Program-made: the position numbers and the translations under genes
Assembly (NCBI RefSeq): GCF_035917235.1
Contig: NZ_CP108423.1
Coordinates: 6,229,501-6,293,500 of the forward strand
Reading direction: 5' to 3'
Origin: Streptomyces sp. NBC_01294
GTDB taxonomy: Bacteria > Actinomycetota > Actinomycetes > Streptomycetales > Streptomycetaceae
DNA: 64,000 bases
Notes under the pieces: generated by a model
What the model was told of the DNA's origin: nothing
Databases searched by the model: none
The model's input: the letters and a program-made list of their open reading frames with translations, nothing else
Shown: one piece after another, positions 18,150-26,049 of the stretch
Layout: each line of letters opens with the position of its first letter
How positions within the stretch are numbered: the stretch's first letter is position 1

Positions 18150-18383
18150 TCAGACGCGGTCGACGATGCCCACCTTCCCCTCCGCGCGGGCGCAGTGCGC
18201 CCCGCAGTACCACTGGCCCTCGACCTCGACGCCCTGCCCGATGATCGAGACCCGGCAGTGCTCGCAGACGGGCGCCATGCGGTGGATGGCGCAGGAGAAG
18301 CAGTCGAAGACGTGCACGGCGCCCTGCGCGTGCACCTCGAAGGACATGCCGTAATCGTTTCCGCAGACCTCACAACGTGCCAT
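18150..18383 (-). CDS. Small cysteine-rich zinc-ribbon protein
   Basis: A 77-residue protein, MARCEVCGNDYGMSFEVH, with four CxxC-type knuckles: CEVC, CFSC (with a nearby His), CEHC and CGAHC. This is consistent with one or two structural zinc sites of a treble-clef or LIM-like small domain. No enzyme motif. ATG 18383 gives the protein a Cys-rich start without the basic 12-residue leader of the longer frame. It sits alone between the exonuclease gene and SURF1 on the same strand. Function unknown. Confidence 0.8.
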   Translation of the reverse strand: MARCEVCGNDYGMSFEVHAQGAVHVFDCFSCAIHRMAPVCEHCRVSIIGQGVEVEGQWYCGAHCARAEGKVGIVDRV

Positions 18384-18479
18384 GCGCCGAATGCTGCGCA
18401 CGGGGAAGGGCCGGAACAAGATCCAGCCGGGTGAGTCGCCGCGCCTGCACCCGAGCGGCGCAACGAGGCTTCCGCGGGC

Positions 18480-19451
18480 TCAGGACTCCGCCGGGGCCAC
18501 GTCCCTCAGCAGCTGCGTGAAGGCCGCCTCGTCGACGACGGGCGTGCCGAAGGACTTCGCCTTGACCGTCTTGGAGGTCGCCGAGTCGGGGTCGTTCGTC
18601 ACGAGGAGGCTGGTGAGCCGCGACACACTCGTCGCGATGTGCAGGCCCGCCTCGACCGCCCGGTCCTCCAACAGCTCCCGCTCGACCGAGGTGTCACCGG
18701 AGAAGGCGATCCGCATGCCCTGCTGCAGCGGCTTGCCGTCCTCGTAGCGCCCCGGGTTCGGGTGCGGGCAGGCCGGCCGCTTGCGCGAGGGCCGCCAGCC
18801 GCCGCCCCGGTAGGAGGACTGGTAGCCGACCCGCGGGGTGGCGGCGGAGTCCGACCACTCGGTCAGCGGCCGGCATTCCAGCAGGGGCAGCCGTACGCCG
18901 TCCCGTGCGGCCGCGTGCAGCGAGGGGCGGAACGCCTCCGCCAGCACCCGGGCGTCGTCGAGCGCGTGGTGGGCGCGCTGCTGGACCACGCCGAAGTGCG
19001 CGGCGAGCGACTCCAGCTTGTGGTTGGGCAGCGGAAGGTTCAGCTCCTTCGACAGGGCGATGGTGCACAGCCGCTGACGGACCGGCGCGGTCTCGGCGGC
19101 CCGCGCGTACTCCCGGGCGATCATCTGCCAGTCGAAGATGGCGTTGTGCGCGACCAGCACCCGGTCCGCGAGCCGGCCGGCGAACTCCCCGGCGATGTCC
19201 TTGAAGAGCGGGGCGCCGGAGAGCATGGCGGTCGTCAGCCCGTGGATCCACACCGGTCCCGGGTCCCGCTCCGGGTTGACCAGGGTGTACCAGTGGTCCT
19301 CCACATTGCCCTGAGCGTCGAGCCGGTAGACGGCGGCGGAGACTATCCGGTCGTCGCGAGCGAGCCCGGTGGTCTCCACGTCGACGACCGCGTACCCCTG
19401 TGGGTACGCGGTCGGCCACATCGTCTCTGCGGTCGTACGGTCGTCGAGCAT
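18480..19451 (-). CDS. DEDDh 3'-5' exonuclease with C-terminal BRCT domain
   Basis: A 323-residue protein combining an epsilon-like DnaQ exonuclease with a BRCT module. Exo I motif is YAVVDVETTGL, Exo II is VLVAHNAIFDWQMI, and Exo III is HHALDDARVLAEAF, giving the D-E-D-H-D set. The C-terminal part KPLQQGMRIAFSGDTSVERELLEDRAVEAG to the end has the BRCT pattern with SRLTSLLVTNDPDSATSKTVKAKSFGTPVVDEAAF. The likely role is DNA repair or proofreading-type 3' trimming. ATG 19451 is chosen; a GTG two codons earlier is possible. Upstream lies the RING-TerD gene on the same strand. Confidence 0.9.
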   Translation of the reverse strand: MLDDRTTAETMWPTAYPQGYAVVDVETTGLARDDRIVSAAVYRLDAQGNVEDHWYTLVNPERDPGPVWIHGLTTAMLSGAPLFKDIAGEFAGRLADRVLVAHNAIFDWQMIAREYARAAETAPVRQRLCTIALSKELNLPLPNHKLESLAAHFGVVQQRAHHALDDARVLAEAFRPSLHAAARDGVRLPLLECRPLTEWSDSAATPRVGYQSSYRGGGWRPSRKRPACPHPNPGRYEDGKPLQQGMRIAFSGDTSVERELLEDRAVEAGLHIATSVSRLTSLLVTNDPDSATSKTVKAKSFGTPVVDEAAFTQLLRDVAPAES

Positions 19452-19510
19452 GGTCACAGAGGATATCGGCCCCGACTGACACCCGTGGCCGCGTCGGCGC
19501 TTCCCGGCCG

Positions 19511-22099
19511 TCAGCCCAGGGCGGCGACCAGGTCGCCCGCCGCGAGCTGTTCGAGGCCGCAGCCGTCAACCGGACCCGGCAGCAGCCGGTATACGGAGCC
19601 GCTCGCGCCGGCGGGCGCGACCTCGCCGTCCACCAGCGCGAGGAACACCGACCGTCCCGAAGCGGCGGTGCCCGCGAGGGCGTCGACCTCCGTGGAGGCC
19701 AGCACGCCGTCCGGATCGCGCAGGCCGACCAGCCGGGCGGCGAAGGCCGCGGTGTCCTCGCCGGAGCCCCGGCGGTAGGTCCACAGCTCGTCGGGGTCGC
19801 TCGGCCGGGGCGTGCGGCGCAGCACGGCCACCTCGCGGCAGCGCGCGGCCGCGTGCCAGCCGGCCAGCTCCCACAGGGTGGTGCGGCCGGTCGAGAAGTA
19901 CTGGAACAGGTCGCGGCCGATCCGGGCCAGGTCCTCCTGGTGCGCCCACACACTGTGGTAGCCCTCGTCGTCCGGCAGGTGGACGTCGGTCCACAGGAAC
20001 CCGCGCCGCTCCAGGTCGACGAGGAGCGGCACATGGATCCGGGAGTTGCCGACCAGGTCGTAGCGCTGTCGCACGGTCCGCGGGTCATAGCGGGCGCAGC
20101 GGCCGGAGCGGGTGGGCAGGGCCATGAACCCGGCGAAGGCGTCGGGCAGCAGCTCGAAGGGGATGTTGTTGAAGCTGAAGACGACCGGCATGGCGAAGCG
20201 CACACCGGAGTCGGCCAATACGTCCAGGTCGATGTCCACGTACTCGCTCGCCCCGTGGGGCGCCGGCGCCGATACCAGGTCGCCGGAGTGGACGACGGCC
20301 CGCTTGCCGTGAACGAGTTTCGTGTAGTCGCACAGGCCCGCGTAGTTCCAGTCGGCGTCGAACAGCACCACCGACAGGTCCAGGTCCACGCGCTTGCGCG
20401 GCGGCTCCATCCAGTGCAGGAACATACGCAGCACCTCGCCGTCCGGCAGCGCCTGGAAGCTGCCCTTGGGGACGGTGACCAGCGCCTTGGCCGCCGCCCG
20501 CTCGGCGGAAGGGACGTGGAGGTGGGCGAGGCGGGAGTCGAGGACCGCCAGGTCGTACGGGTCGGCCGTGGCGAGCCGGCGCAGCACCTCGGCCTCGAAC
20601 AGCTCGCACACCGAACGGGTCACCGCCTCGGCCAGCGGGGCCCGGTCGTCCGCCACGGTGAAGGAGTGCGCGACCTCTCCGCGAGGGAAGAACACCCGCC
20701 GGCCACCGGGCAGATGGCGGATCCGCAGCCGTCCGAGCGCGGACAGCACGGGCCCCGGCCCGGCCTTCGGCAGCCGCTGCGCCAGTACCTCGGCGACCTG
20801 CGGCGCCAGGGTGTCGGCCGCGTACAGCCGCAGCAGGTGGTCCAGGCGCCGGACGAGTTCACCGGGGCGTTCGGCCAGTACGGCCAGGGCCCGGTCCGGA
20901 TCCCCGCCGCGCAGGGCCTCCTCTGCGCGTGCCAGCCAGGTGGCCGCCCGGACGCGCGAGCCGTCGATCCGTACCGCGTGCGGGTACGCGGCCGCGGTGG
21001 CGAGCAGCGCGGCGCCGAGGGCGGTGCCGGTGGTGTCGGTGCCGCGCAGCACGGCGAAGGCGAGCGCGGCGCGCGGGTGGCGGGCGTACTGCTCGAAGGG
21101 GTGCAGGATCTCGGCGGCCCGCTTCCACAGGTCCTCGTGGCGCAGTACGTCCTCGACGAGCAGCGCGGGATCGAGCCCGTCCAGGACGGCCAGCAGGTCG
21201 CGCCGCAGCGGGCGCGGCAGGGAGCGTACGCGCGGGGGGCGCAGGAGGTCGGCCTCTCCGCCGGACCACACGGCGAGCAGTCGCAGCACGTCGGTGGCGG
21301 TGGTCAGCCGCTCGGGCAGCAGGGCCCGTACGGTCTCCCGCGTGCGGCGCTCGCGCAGCAGGGTGCCCAGCACCAGGGCCTTGGTCTCGCGCACCGGTAT
21401 CGCGTCCGGGAGCCAGTCCAGGCCGGCCGGCGCGTGGGCGAGGAGCACCCGGGCCTCCTCGGTGTCCTGTGGCGAGAGCGGGGTACGGCGGGCGAGGAGC
21501 TTGCCGAGGGCGGTGACGGAGTCGGCCGCGCGGTCGGTGCCGAAGGCCAGCAGCCGCAGCGGACCGCCCCCGGAGGGTACCTCCCCCGGGTGCGGGGACG
21601 GCCGGATGAACGGGTCGTCGGCGTCGACGCGGCGGTTGCAGATCGGGCAGCCGGTGTAGTCGGCGCCGTCCCAGCAGGTCCGGCAGACCAGGTGGGCGCA
21701 CGGCGCGACGGGCCGGACGCTGCCGACGGTCGCGCACAGCACGCACGGCTGGTCCGGCCACTGCAGGAGCAGGGTCAGGACCCGGTCGATCCACAGTGCG
21801 TGGGTGTCGTCGGGCACCGAGGCCGGGAACGAGCGGAACAGCGGCATGTGGGTGCGGTCCGCGCCCAGCAGGATGTCGATGTCCCCGATCAACTGTGTGC
21901 CGGCGGCGGCGAGTCCGGTGGGTCCCAGCCAGGCGAACGCCGAACGCAACGGGCCCGTCAGGGCGTAGCCCCGGTCGAGCAGTTCGGCCTCCAGGGCCGT
22001 CAGGCCCTCGGTCGTCGACGGGTCGCCCGGGCGGGGCCCGGCCTGGTCGACGTAGACGGTGTGCAGACGGCGCAACAGGACGGTCGACAGCTCGGGCAA
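19511..22099 (-). CDS. MXAN_6230/SCO0854-type protein: RING finger plus TerD-like domain
   Basis: An 862-residue protein. Residues 119-154 form a canonical C3HC4 RING pattern: C119-x2-C122-x11-C134-x-H136-x2-C139-x2-C142-x8-C151-x2-C154. A long helical middle follows. Around residues 550-690 is a TerD-like segment: RVDLDLSVVLFDADWNYAG, then HSGDLVSAPAPHGASEYVDIDLDVL and FAMPVVFSFNNIPF. This matches the family named after MXAN_6230 and SCO0854. The TTG start at 22099 is chosen because GGAGG lies about ten bases before it; upstream sequence is G-run intergenic DNA. TerD-type proteins belong to tellurite or stress and conflict systems; the biochemical role of this fusion is not known. Situated downstream of a TetR gene. 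Confidence 0.84.
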   Translation of the reverse strand: MPELSTVLLRRLHTVYVDQAGPRPGDPSTTEGLTALEAELLDRGYALTGPLRSAFAWLGPTGLAAAGTQLIGDIDILLGADRTHMPLFRSFPASVPDDTHALWIDRVLTLLLQWPDQPCVLCATVGSVRPVAPCAHLVCRTCWDGADYTGCPICNRRVDADDPFIRPSPHPGEVPSGGGPLRLLAFGTDRAADSVTALGKLLARRTPLSPQDTEEARVLLAHAPAGLDWLPDAIPVRETKALVLGTLLRERRTRETVRALLPERLTTATDVLRLLAVWSGGEADLLRPPRVRSLPRPLRRDLLAVLDGLDPALLVEDVLRHEDLWKRAAEILHPFEQYARHPRAALAFAVLRGTDTTGTALGAALLATAAAYPHAVRIDGSRVRAATWLARAEEALRGGDPDRALAVLAERPGELVRRLDHLLRLYAADTLAPQVAEVLAQRLPKAGPGPVLSALGRLRIRHLPGGRRVFFPRGEVAHSFTVADDRAPLAEAVTRSVCELFEAEVLRRLATADPYDLAVLDSRLAHLHVPSAERAAAKALVTVPKGSFQALPDGEVLRMFLHWMEPPRKRVDLDLSVVLFDADWNYAGLCDYTKLVHGKRAVVHSGDLVSAPAPHGASEYVDIDLDVLADSGVRFAMPVVFSFNNIPFELLPDAFAGFMALPTRSGRCARYDPRTVRQRYDLVGNSRIHVPLLVDLERRGFLWTDVHLPDDEGYHSVWAHQEDLARIGRDLFQYFSTGRTTLWELAGWHAAARCREVAVLRRTPRPSDPDELWTYRRGSGEDTAAFAARLVGLRDPDGVLASTEVDALAGTAASGRSVFLALVDGEVAPAGASGSVYRLLPGPVDGCGLEQLAAGDLVAALG

Positions 22100-22251
22100 A
22101 GGGGGGAGTCCTCCGGAACCGGAAAGGGAGAGTGGGCGGGGGCGGAGAGGGGACGCGCTACGGTTTTCGGAGGAAGGTGAGAAGGAAGCACGTCGCGGAG
22201 CCGCCCCCGCGCCGCAGATACAACCACGGGTGCGGGAGCGCGCCAAGCGAT

Positions 22252-22899
22252 TTATCGCGGCGGGGCCCCGCCGACCGCAGGGTCCGGCGCGAGCAGGGCG
22301 TGCACCAGGGCCCGTACGGACAGCAGGAACAGCCGCTCCGGATCCGCCGGGCGGGCCAGGGCGCGGGCCAGCGCCGGGTCGTGGGAGGCCGCGGCCGGGT
22401 CCCAGAGCTCGCTCTCGCCCGGGGACTGCGCGGGGGAGCGCTCGCGATTGCGCTCGACGAGCAGGAAGCCGACGATCTGGAACTGCACGGCGCGCACCGC
22501 GTCGGCCGCGCGGGCGCCGCGCAGTCCCGCGGCGTGCACCTCGTGCACCAGCGCCTGCTGGGCGGGCAGGAACATCCGCTCGGTGAGCCCGCGTTCGTGA
22601 ACCATCGCGATCAGGTGCGGGCGGGTCCGCAGCTCGCGGCGCAGGATCCGGGCCACCGACAGGATCCGGTCGGCGGGGGTGCGGCCGGCGGGCCTGATCG
22701 CACCCATCTCCTCCACGGTGCGCTGCACGAGGGCGTCGAGCAGTGATTCGCGGTTGCCGACGTGCCAGTAGATGGACGTCACCGCGGTGCCCAGCTCGGC
22801 GGCGAGCCCCCGCATGGTGAGGGCGGCCGGGCCGTGCTGCTTGACCAGGGACGCGGCGGCGTCCAGTACCTCGTCGCGGGTCAGCGCGTTTCTGGCCAT
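22252..22899 (-). CDS. TetR family transcriptional regulator
   Basis: A 215-residue TetR-type repressor. The N-terminal DNA-binding domain is TRDEVLDAAASLVKQHGPAALTMRGLAAELGTAVTSIYWHVGNRESLLDAL, with the helix-turn-helix in the second half. The ligand-binding domain is alpha-helical. It is divergent from the acetoacetate-decarboxylase-like/SDR/amidohydrolase operon, and a 15-bp palindrome lies between them, 74-88 bp from its start codon. It therefore most likely represses that operon and itself until a pathway metabolite binds (inference from the arrangement). Confidence 0.9.
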   Translation of the reverse strand: MARNALTRDEVLDAAASLVKQHGPAALTMRGLAAELGTAVTSIYWHVGNRESLLDALVQRTVEEMGAIRPAGRTPADRILSVARILRRELRTRPHLIAMVHERGLTERMFLPAQQALVHEVHAAGLRGARAADAVRAVQFQIVGFLLVERNRERSPAQSPGESELWDPAAASHDPALARALARPADPERLFLLSVRALVHALLAPDPAVGGAPPR

Positions 22900-22972
22900 G
22901 GAACCGGCCCACCCATCTGTCGGAGCGTCAGTTCTGGTGCGTGCAGGGGTCTTTACCCTTCATCGGTGGCGG

Positions 22973-22987
22973 TGTAACTGTGTTACA
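22973..22987. promoter_or_regulatory. Probable TetR operator (TGTAACTGTGTTACA)
   Basis: TGTAAC and GTTACA are perfect inverted arms around a TGT centre, AT-rich against the surrounding GC-rich DNA. The site is the only strong palindrome in the 125-bp gap between the divergent TetR gene and the decarboxylase-like gene, and lies 38 bp before the latter's ATG. That position suits repression. Confidence 0.65.
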
Positions 22988-23024
22988 GAACCGACTCCCC
23001 CCGAGCCGAGGGATGGTGCGAGAC

Positions 23025-23834
23025 ATGGCACGAGTACGGTACGGAGCGCGGACCGAGGCCGAGATCGCGGCGTCGCGCGAGAAGAGTTCCAAGCTCCCCG
23101 ACATCTGGTCCACCGGCGTGGTGGCCGTCTGGGAGAGCGACCCCGACGTGGTGGCGGCGGTCCTGCCGCCACCGCTCAAGCCCGCCGAGCGGCCCCTCGT
23201 ACGGGCCAACATCAGCAAGGTCGACCTGTCGGGCTACCCGCTCGGCGCCGGCTCGGTGGCCGTCGCCGCCCGGCACGGCGGGGTCGAGGGCTGGTACCCG
23301 CTCGTCATGCCCATGACCCACGAGCGCGCCCTGGTCGGCGGCCGCGAGGTGTTCGGCGAACCGAAGAAGCTCGGCGAGGTCACCGTCGAGCGCGACGGCC
23401 TCGTCATCCGGGCCTCCCTCGCCCGGCACGGGATCGCCTTCGTCGAGGTGCGCGGTGCGGTGGACCGCGCGCTGCCGCTGCCCGAGCCCACCCGGAAGAT
23501 CGACTTCTATTTCAAGTTCCTGCCCGCCGTGGACGGTTCGGGCTTCGACGTGGACCCGGTGCTCGTGCACTGCACGCGCAACGAGAAGGTCCGCAAGCTG
23601 GAGCACATCACCGGGGACGTCGTCCTGCGCGAGTCGATGTTCGACCCGATCGCCGACCTCCCCGTCCGCCGGATCGTGGAGATCACCATCGGCGAGAAGA
23701 CGACCGACCAGAAGGGCCGGGTCGTCGAACGGGTCAGCGCACAGGCCCTGCTCCCGTACATCCACCAGCGCTACGACGACCCGATGCAGATCCTCGACGC
23801 GCCCCCGTCGGGAAGCACCGAGGGGAGGGTCTGA
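23025..23834 (+). CDS. Acetoacetate decarboxylase (ADC) family protein
   Basis: A 269-residue ADC-family protein beginning MARVRYGARTEAEIAASRE. The Schiff-base-type motif is HERALVGGREVFGEPKKLGEV, where the paired Lys corresponds to the active-site lysines of acetoacetate decarboxylase. FYFKFLPAVDGSGFDVDPVLVHC is also family-like. ADC-fold proteins include decarboxylases, aldolases and dehydratases acting on beta-keto or 2-oxo acids. ATG 23025 is preferred; ATG 23013 would add four residues. First gene of a probable four-gene operon; the next gene starts one base after its stop. Confidence 0.87.
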   Translation: MARVRYGARTEAEIAASREKSSKLPDIWSTGVVAVWESDPDVVAAVLPPPLKPAERPLVRANISKVDLSGYPLGAGSVAVAARHGGVEGWYPLVMPMTHERALVGGREVFGEPKKLGEVTVERDGLVIRASLARHGIAFVEVRGAVDRALPLPEPTRKIDFYFKFLPAVDGSGFDVDPVLVHCTRNEKVRKLEHITGDVVLRESMFDPIADLPVRRIVEITIGEKTTDQKGRVVERVSAQALLPYIHQRYDDPMQILDAPPSGSTEGRV

Positions 23835-23835
23835 C

Positions 23836-24720
23836 GTGCGACTCGAACCGGGACAGGTGGCCGTCGTCACCGGAGCCGCCAGCGGCATCGGCCTCGCCAT
23901 GGCCCGCCGCTTCGCCGCCGAGGGACTGAAGGTGGTCCTCGCCGACGTGGAGGAGGGCGCCCTGCGCAAGGCCTCCGAGGAACTGACCGCGGACGGGGCC
24001 GATGTCCTCGCCCGCACCGTCGACGTCAGCGACCGCGACTCCGTGCTCTCCCTCGCCGACGCCGCGTACGAGACCTTCGGCGCCGTCCACGTGCTCTGCA
24101 ACAACGCGGGCGTCGGCTCGGGCGCCGAGGGCCGCATGTGGGAGCACGAGCCCAACGACTGGAAGTGGGCCTTCTCCGTCAACGTGTGGGGCGTCTTCCA
24201 CGGCATCCAGGCCTTCGTCCCCCGCATGATCGCGGGCGGCGCGCCCGGCCACGTCGTCAACACCTCCTCCGGCGACGGCGGCATCGCCCCCCTCCCCACC
24301 GCCTCCGTGTACGCCGTCACCAAGGCGGCCGTGGTCACCATGACCGAGTCGCTCTACGCCCACCTCAAGGCGGAGGGCGCCGCCGTCGGGGCCTCCGTCC
24401 TCTTCCCCGGACCGCACATGCTGCGCACCGGGCTGTGGGAGTCGCACCGCAACCGGCCCGAGCGGTACGCGAAGGAGCGGCCGCGCAAGTCCCCGTACCG
24501 CAGCCTCGACCAGTACGAGGCGGCGATGAGGCAGGCCGGCCACGAGGTGAACTTCACGCCCGTCGAGGAGGTCGCCGGGCACGTCGTCGACGGCATCCGC
24601 TCCGACCGCTTCTGGATGCTCCCGGACAGCGAGCACAGCGACCGGCAGATCCGCGCCCGGTCGCAGTCGATGCTCGACCGGTCCAACCCCGCCTACCTGG
24701 AAAGCTTCATCCTCGACTGA
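23836..24720 (+). CDS. Short-chain dehydrogenase/reductase
   Basis: A 294-residue classical SDR. NAD(P)-binding motif VVTGAASGIGLA at residues 9-20, NNAG motif CNNAGVGSGAEG, catalytic Ser in VVNTSSGDGG and YAVTKAA active-site pair. After the SDR core, a 60-residue extension (YAKERPRKSPYRSLDQYEAAMRQAGHEV) suggests a substrate lid. An Asp in VVLADVEEGAL at the end of beta-2 points to NAD rather than NADP. GTG 23836 starts one base after the ADC-like gene, with GGGGAGGG upstream. Presumably acts on an alcohol or ketone intermediate of the pathway encoded by the operon. Confidence 0.9.
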   Translation: MRLEPGQVAVVTGAASGIGLAMARRFAAEGLKVVLADVEEGALRKASEELTADGADVLARTVDVSDRDSVLSLADAAYETFGAVHVLCNNAGVGSGAEGRMWEHEPNDWKWAFSVNVWGVFHGIQAFVPRMIAGGAPGHVVNTSSGDGGIAPLPTASVYAVTKAAVVTMTESLYAHLKAEGAAVGASVLFPGPHMLRTGLWESHRNRPERYAKERPRKSPYRSLDQYEAAMRQAGHEVNFTPVEEVAGHVVDGIRSDRFWMLPDSEHSDRQIRARSQSMLDRSNPAYLESFILD

Positions 24721-24732
24721 GGGGCGTTCGTC

Positions 24733-26049
24733 GTGAGCGACATGGTGAATGACATCGTGAGTGGCACACCGATCGAAGACCCGTACCTGATCATCTCCTC
24801 CGACTGCCATGCGGGCCTGCCCACGGAGCAGTACCGGCCCTACCTGGACTCCCGCTTCCACCCCCGGTTCGACGACTTCCTCGGCGAGCGCGACGCCCGC
24901 CGCGCCGAGGCCACCCGCCTCGGGGTCCGCAACGAGGCCTTCGCCGAGAAGTGGTTCCACGACCACGAGGAAGGCCTCAAGGGCGGCTGGGACACGGGGC
25001 AGCGGCTCAAGGAACTCGACGGCGACGGCGTGGCCGCCGAGGTCGTCTTCCCCGACGCGGACGCCGTCGACAGCCAGACCGCGGCCCCCTTCGGCGTGGG
25101 CCTCGGCCTCTCCGGAGACCAGGACCCCGAGCTCGGCATGGCGGGCGCGCAGGCGCACAACCGCTGGCTGGCGGAGTTCGTCTCCGGGACCCCCGAGCGG
25201 CACTGCGGGGTCGCCCTCCTCCCCATCACCGGCGAGCCGGACAAGGTCGTCGCGGAGATCCACCGGGCCAAGGAGTCCGGGCTGGGCGCGCTGATGATCC
25301 CCGCGATGTGGGTGGACAAGGCGCCCTACCACGACCGCCGCTACGACCCGGTCTGGGCGGCGGCGGCCGAGACGCAGATGCCGATCGTCACCCACTCCGG
25401 CTCCTCACCGCGCCACGAGTACGGCGACCACCTGGGCATCTTCGTCTCCGAGGTCACCTGGTGGCCGGCCCGCCCGCTGTGGTTCCTGCTCTGGTCGGGG
25501 GTCTTCGAGCGCCACCCGGGCCTGAAGTTCGGCGTCGCAGAGTCGGGCTGCTGGTGGCTGCCGAACCAGCTGTGGTTCATGGACCGGCTCTACCTCGGCG
25601 CGCACGGCGGCAAGAAGCTCTCGCCGTTCGAGGAGCTGAAGCGGCCGCCGAGCGAGTACCTGGACCGCCAGGTCTTCATCTGCGCGACCAACACCAAGCG
25701 CCGGGAGCTGGCGCAGCGCTACGAGATCGGCGTGGACAACATCCTGTGGGGCTCGGACTTCCCGCACCCCGAGGGCACCTGGCCGGACACCCGGAACTGG
25801 CTGAGGAAGACCTTCCACGACATCCCGGTCGCCGAGACCCGCCGGATGCTGGGGCTGGCGGCGGCCGAGGTCTTCGGCTTCGACACCGCGAAGCTCGCCC
25901 CGATCGCCCGCCGGATCGGCCCCACCCCGGCCGACCTGGGCCAGTCCCCGGACCAGGCGGCGGTGGAGGCCTCCTGGGCCCGCTCGCGGGAGGTGGGCCG
26001 CCACTGGCTGACGGAGCACGACTTCCCGGTGCTGGGGGTGAACCCGTGA
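24733..26049 (+). CDS. Amidohydrolase (ACMSD-like) family protein 1
   Basis: A 438-residue amidohydrolase-2 family protein. The first metal motif is ISSDCHAGLP (DxH rather than HxH), a central His lies in MPIVTHSGSSPRHEYG, and the late Asp is in LWGSDFPHPEG. These are the usual positions for the TIM-barrel metal centre of ACMSD-like decarboxylases/hydrolases. Several Trp-rich segments (EVTWWPARPLWFLLW, ESGCWWLPNQLWFM) line the barrel. Starts at GTG 24733, 12 bp after the SDR gene. It overlaps the next, paralogous gene by four bases, so the two may form a heteromer or act on consecutive substrates. Confidence 0.88.
   Translation: MSDMVNDIVSGTPIEDPYLIISSDCHAGLPTEQYRPYLDSRFHPRFDDFLGERDARRAEATRLGVRNEAFAEKWFHDHEEGLKGGWDTGQRLKELDGDGVAAEVVFPDADAVDSQTAAPFGVGLGLSGDQDPELGMAGAQAHNRWLAEFVSGTPERHCGVALLPITGEPDKVVAEIHRAKESGLGALMIPAMWVDKAPYHDRRYDPVWAAAAETQMPIVTHSGSSPRHEYGDHLGIFVSEVTWWPARPLWFLLWSGVFERHPGLKFGVAESGCWWLPNQLWFMDRLYLGAHGGKKLSPFEELKRPPSEYLDRQVFICATNTKRRELAQRYEIGVDNILWGSDFPHPEGTWPDTRNWLRKTFHDIPVAETRRMLGLAAAEVFGFDTAKLAPIARRIGPTPADLGQSPDQAAVEASWARSREVGRHWLTEHDFPVLGVNP

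Noticed and set aside
19400..22180. 926-residue open frame on the plus strand
   Set aside because: It is antisense to the RING-TerD gene, and its composition (Gly/Gln/Arg/Val) is that of a GC-rich shadow frame.
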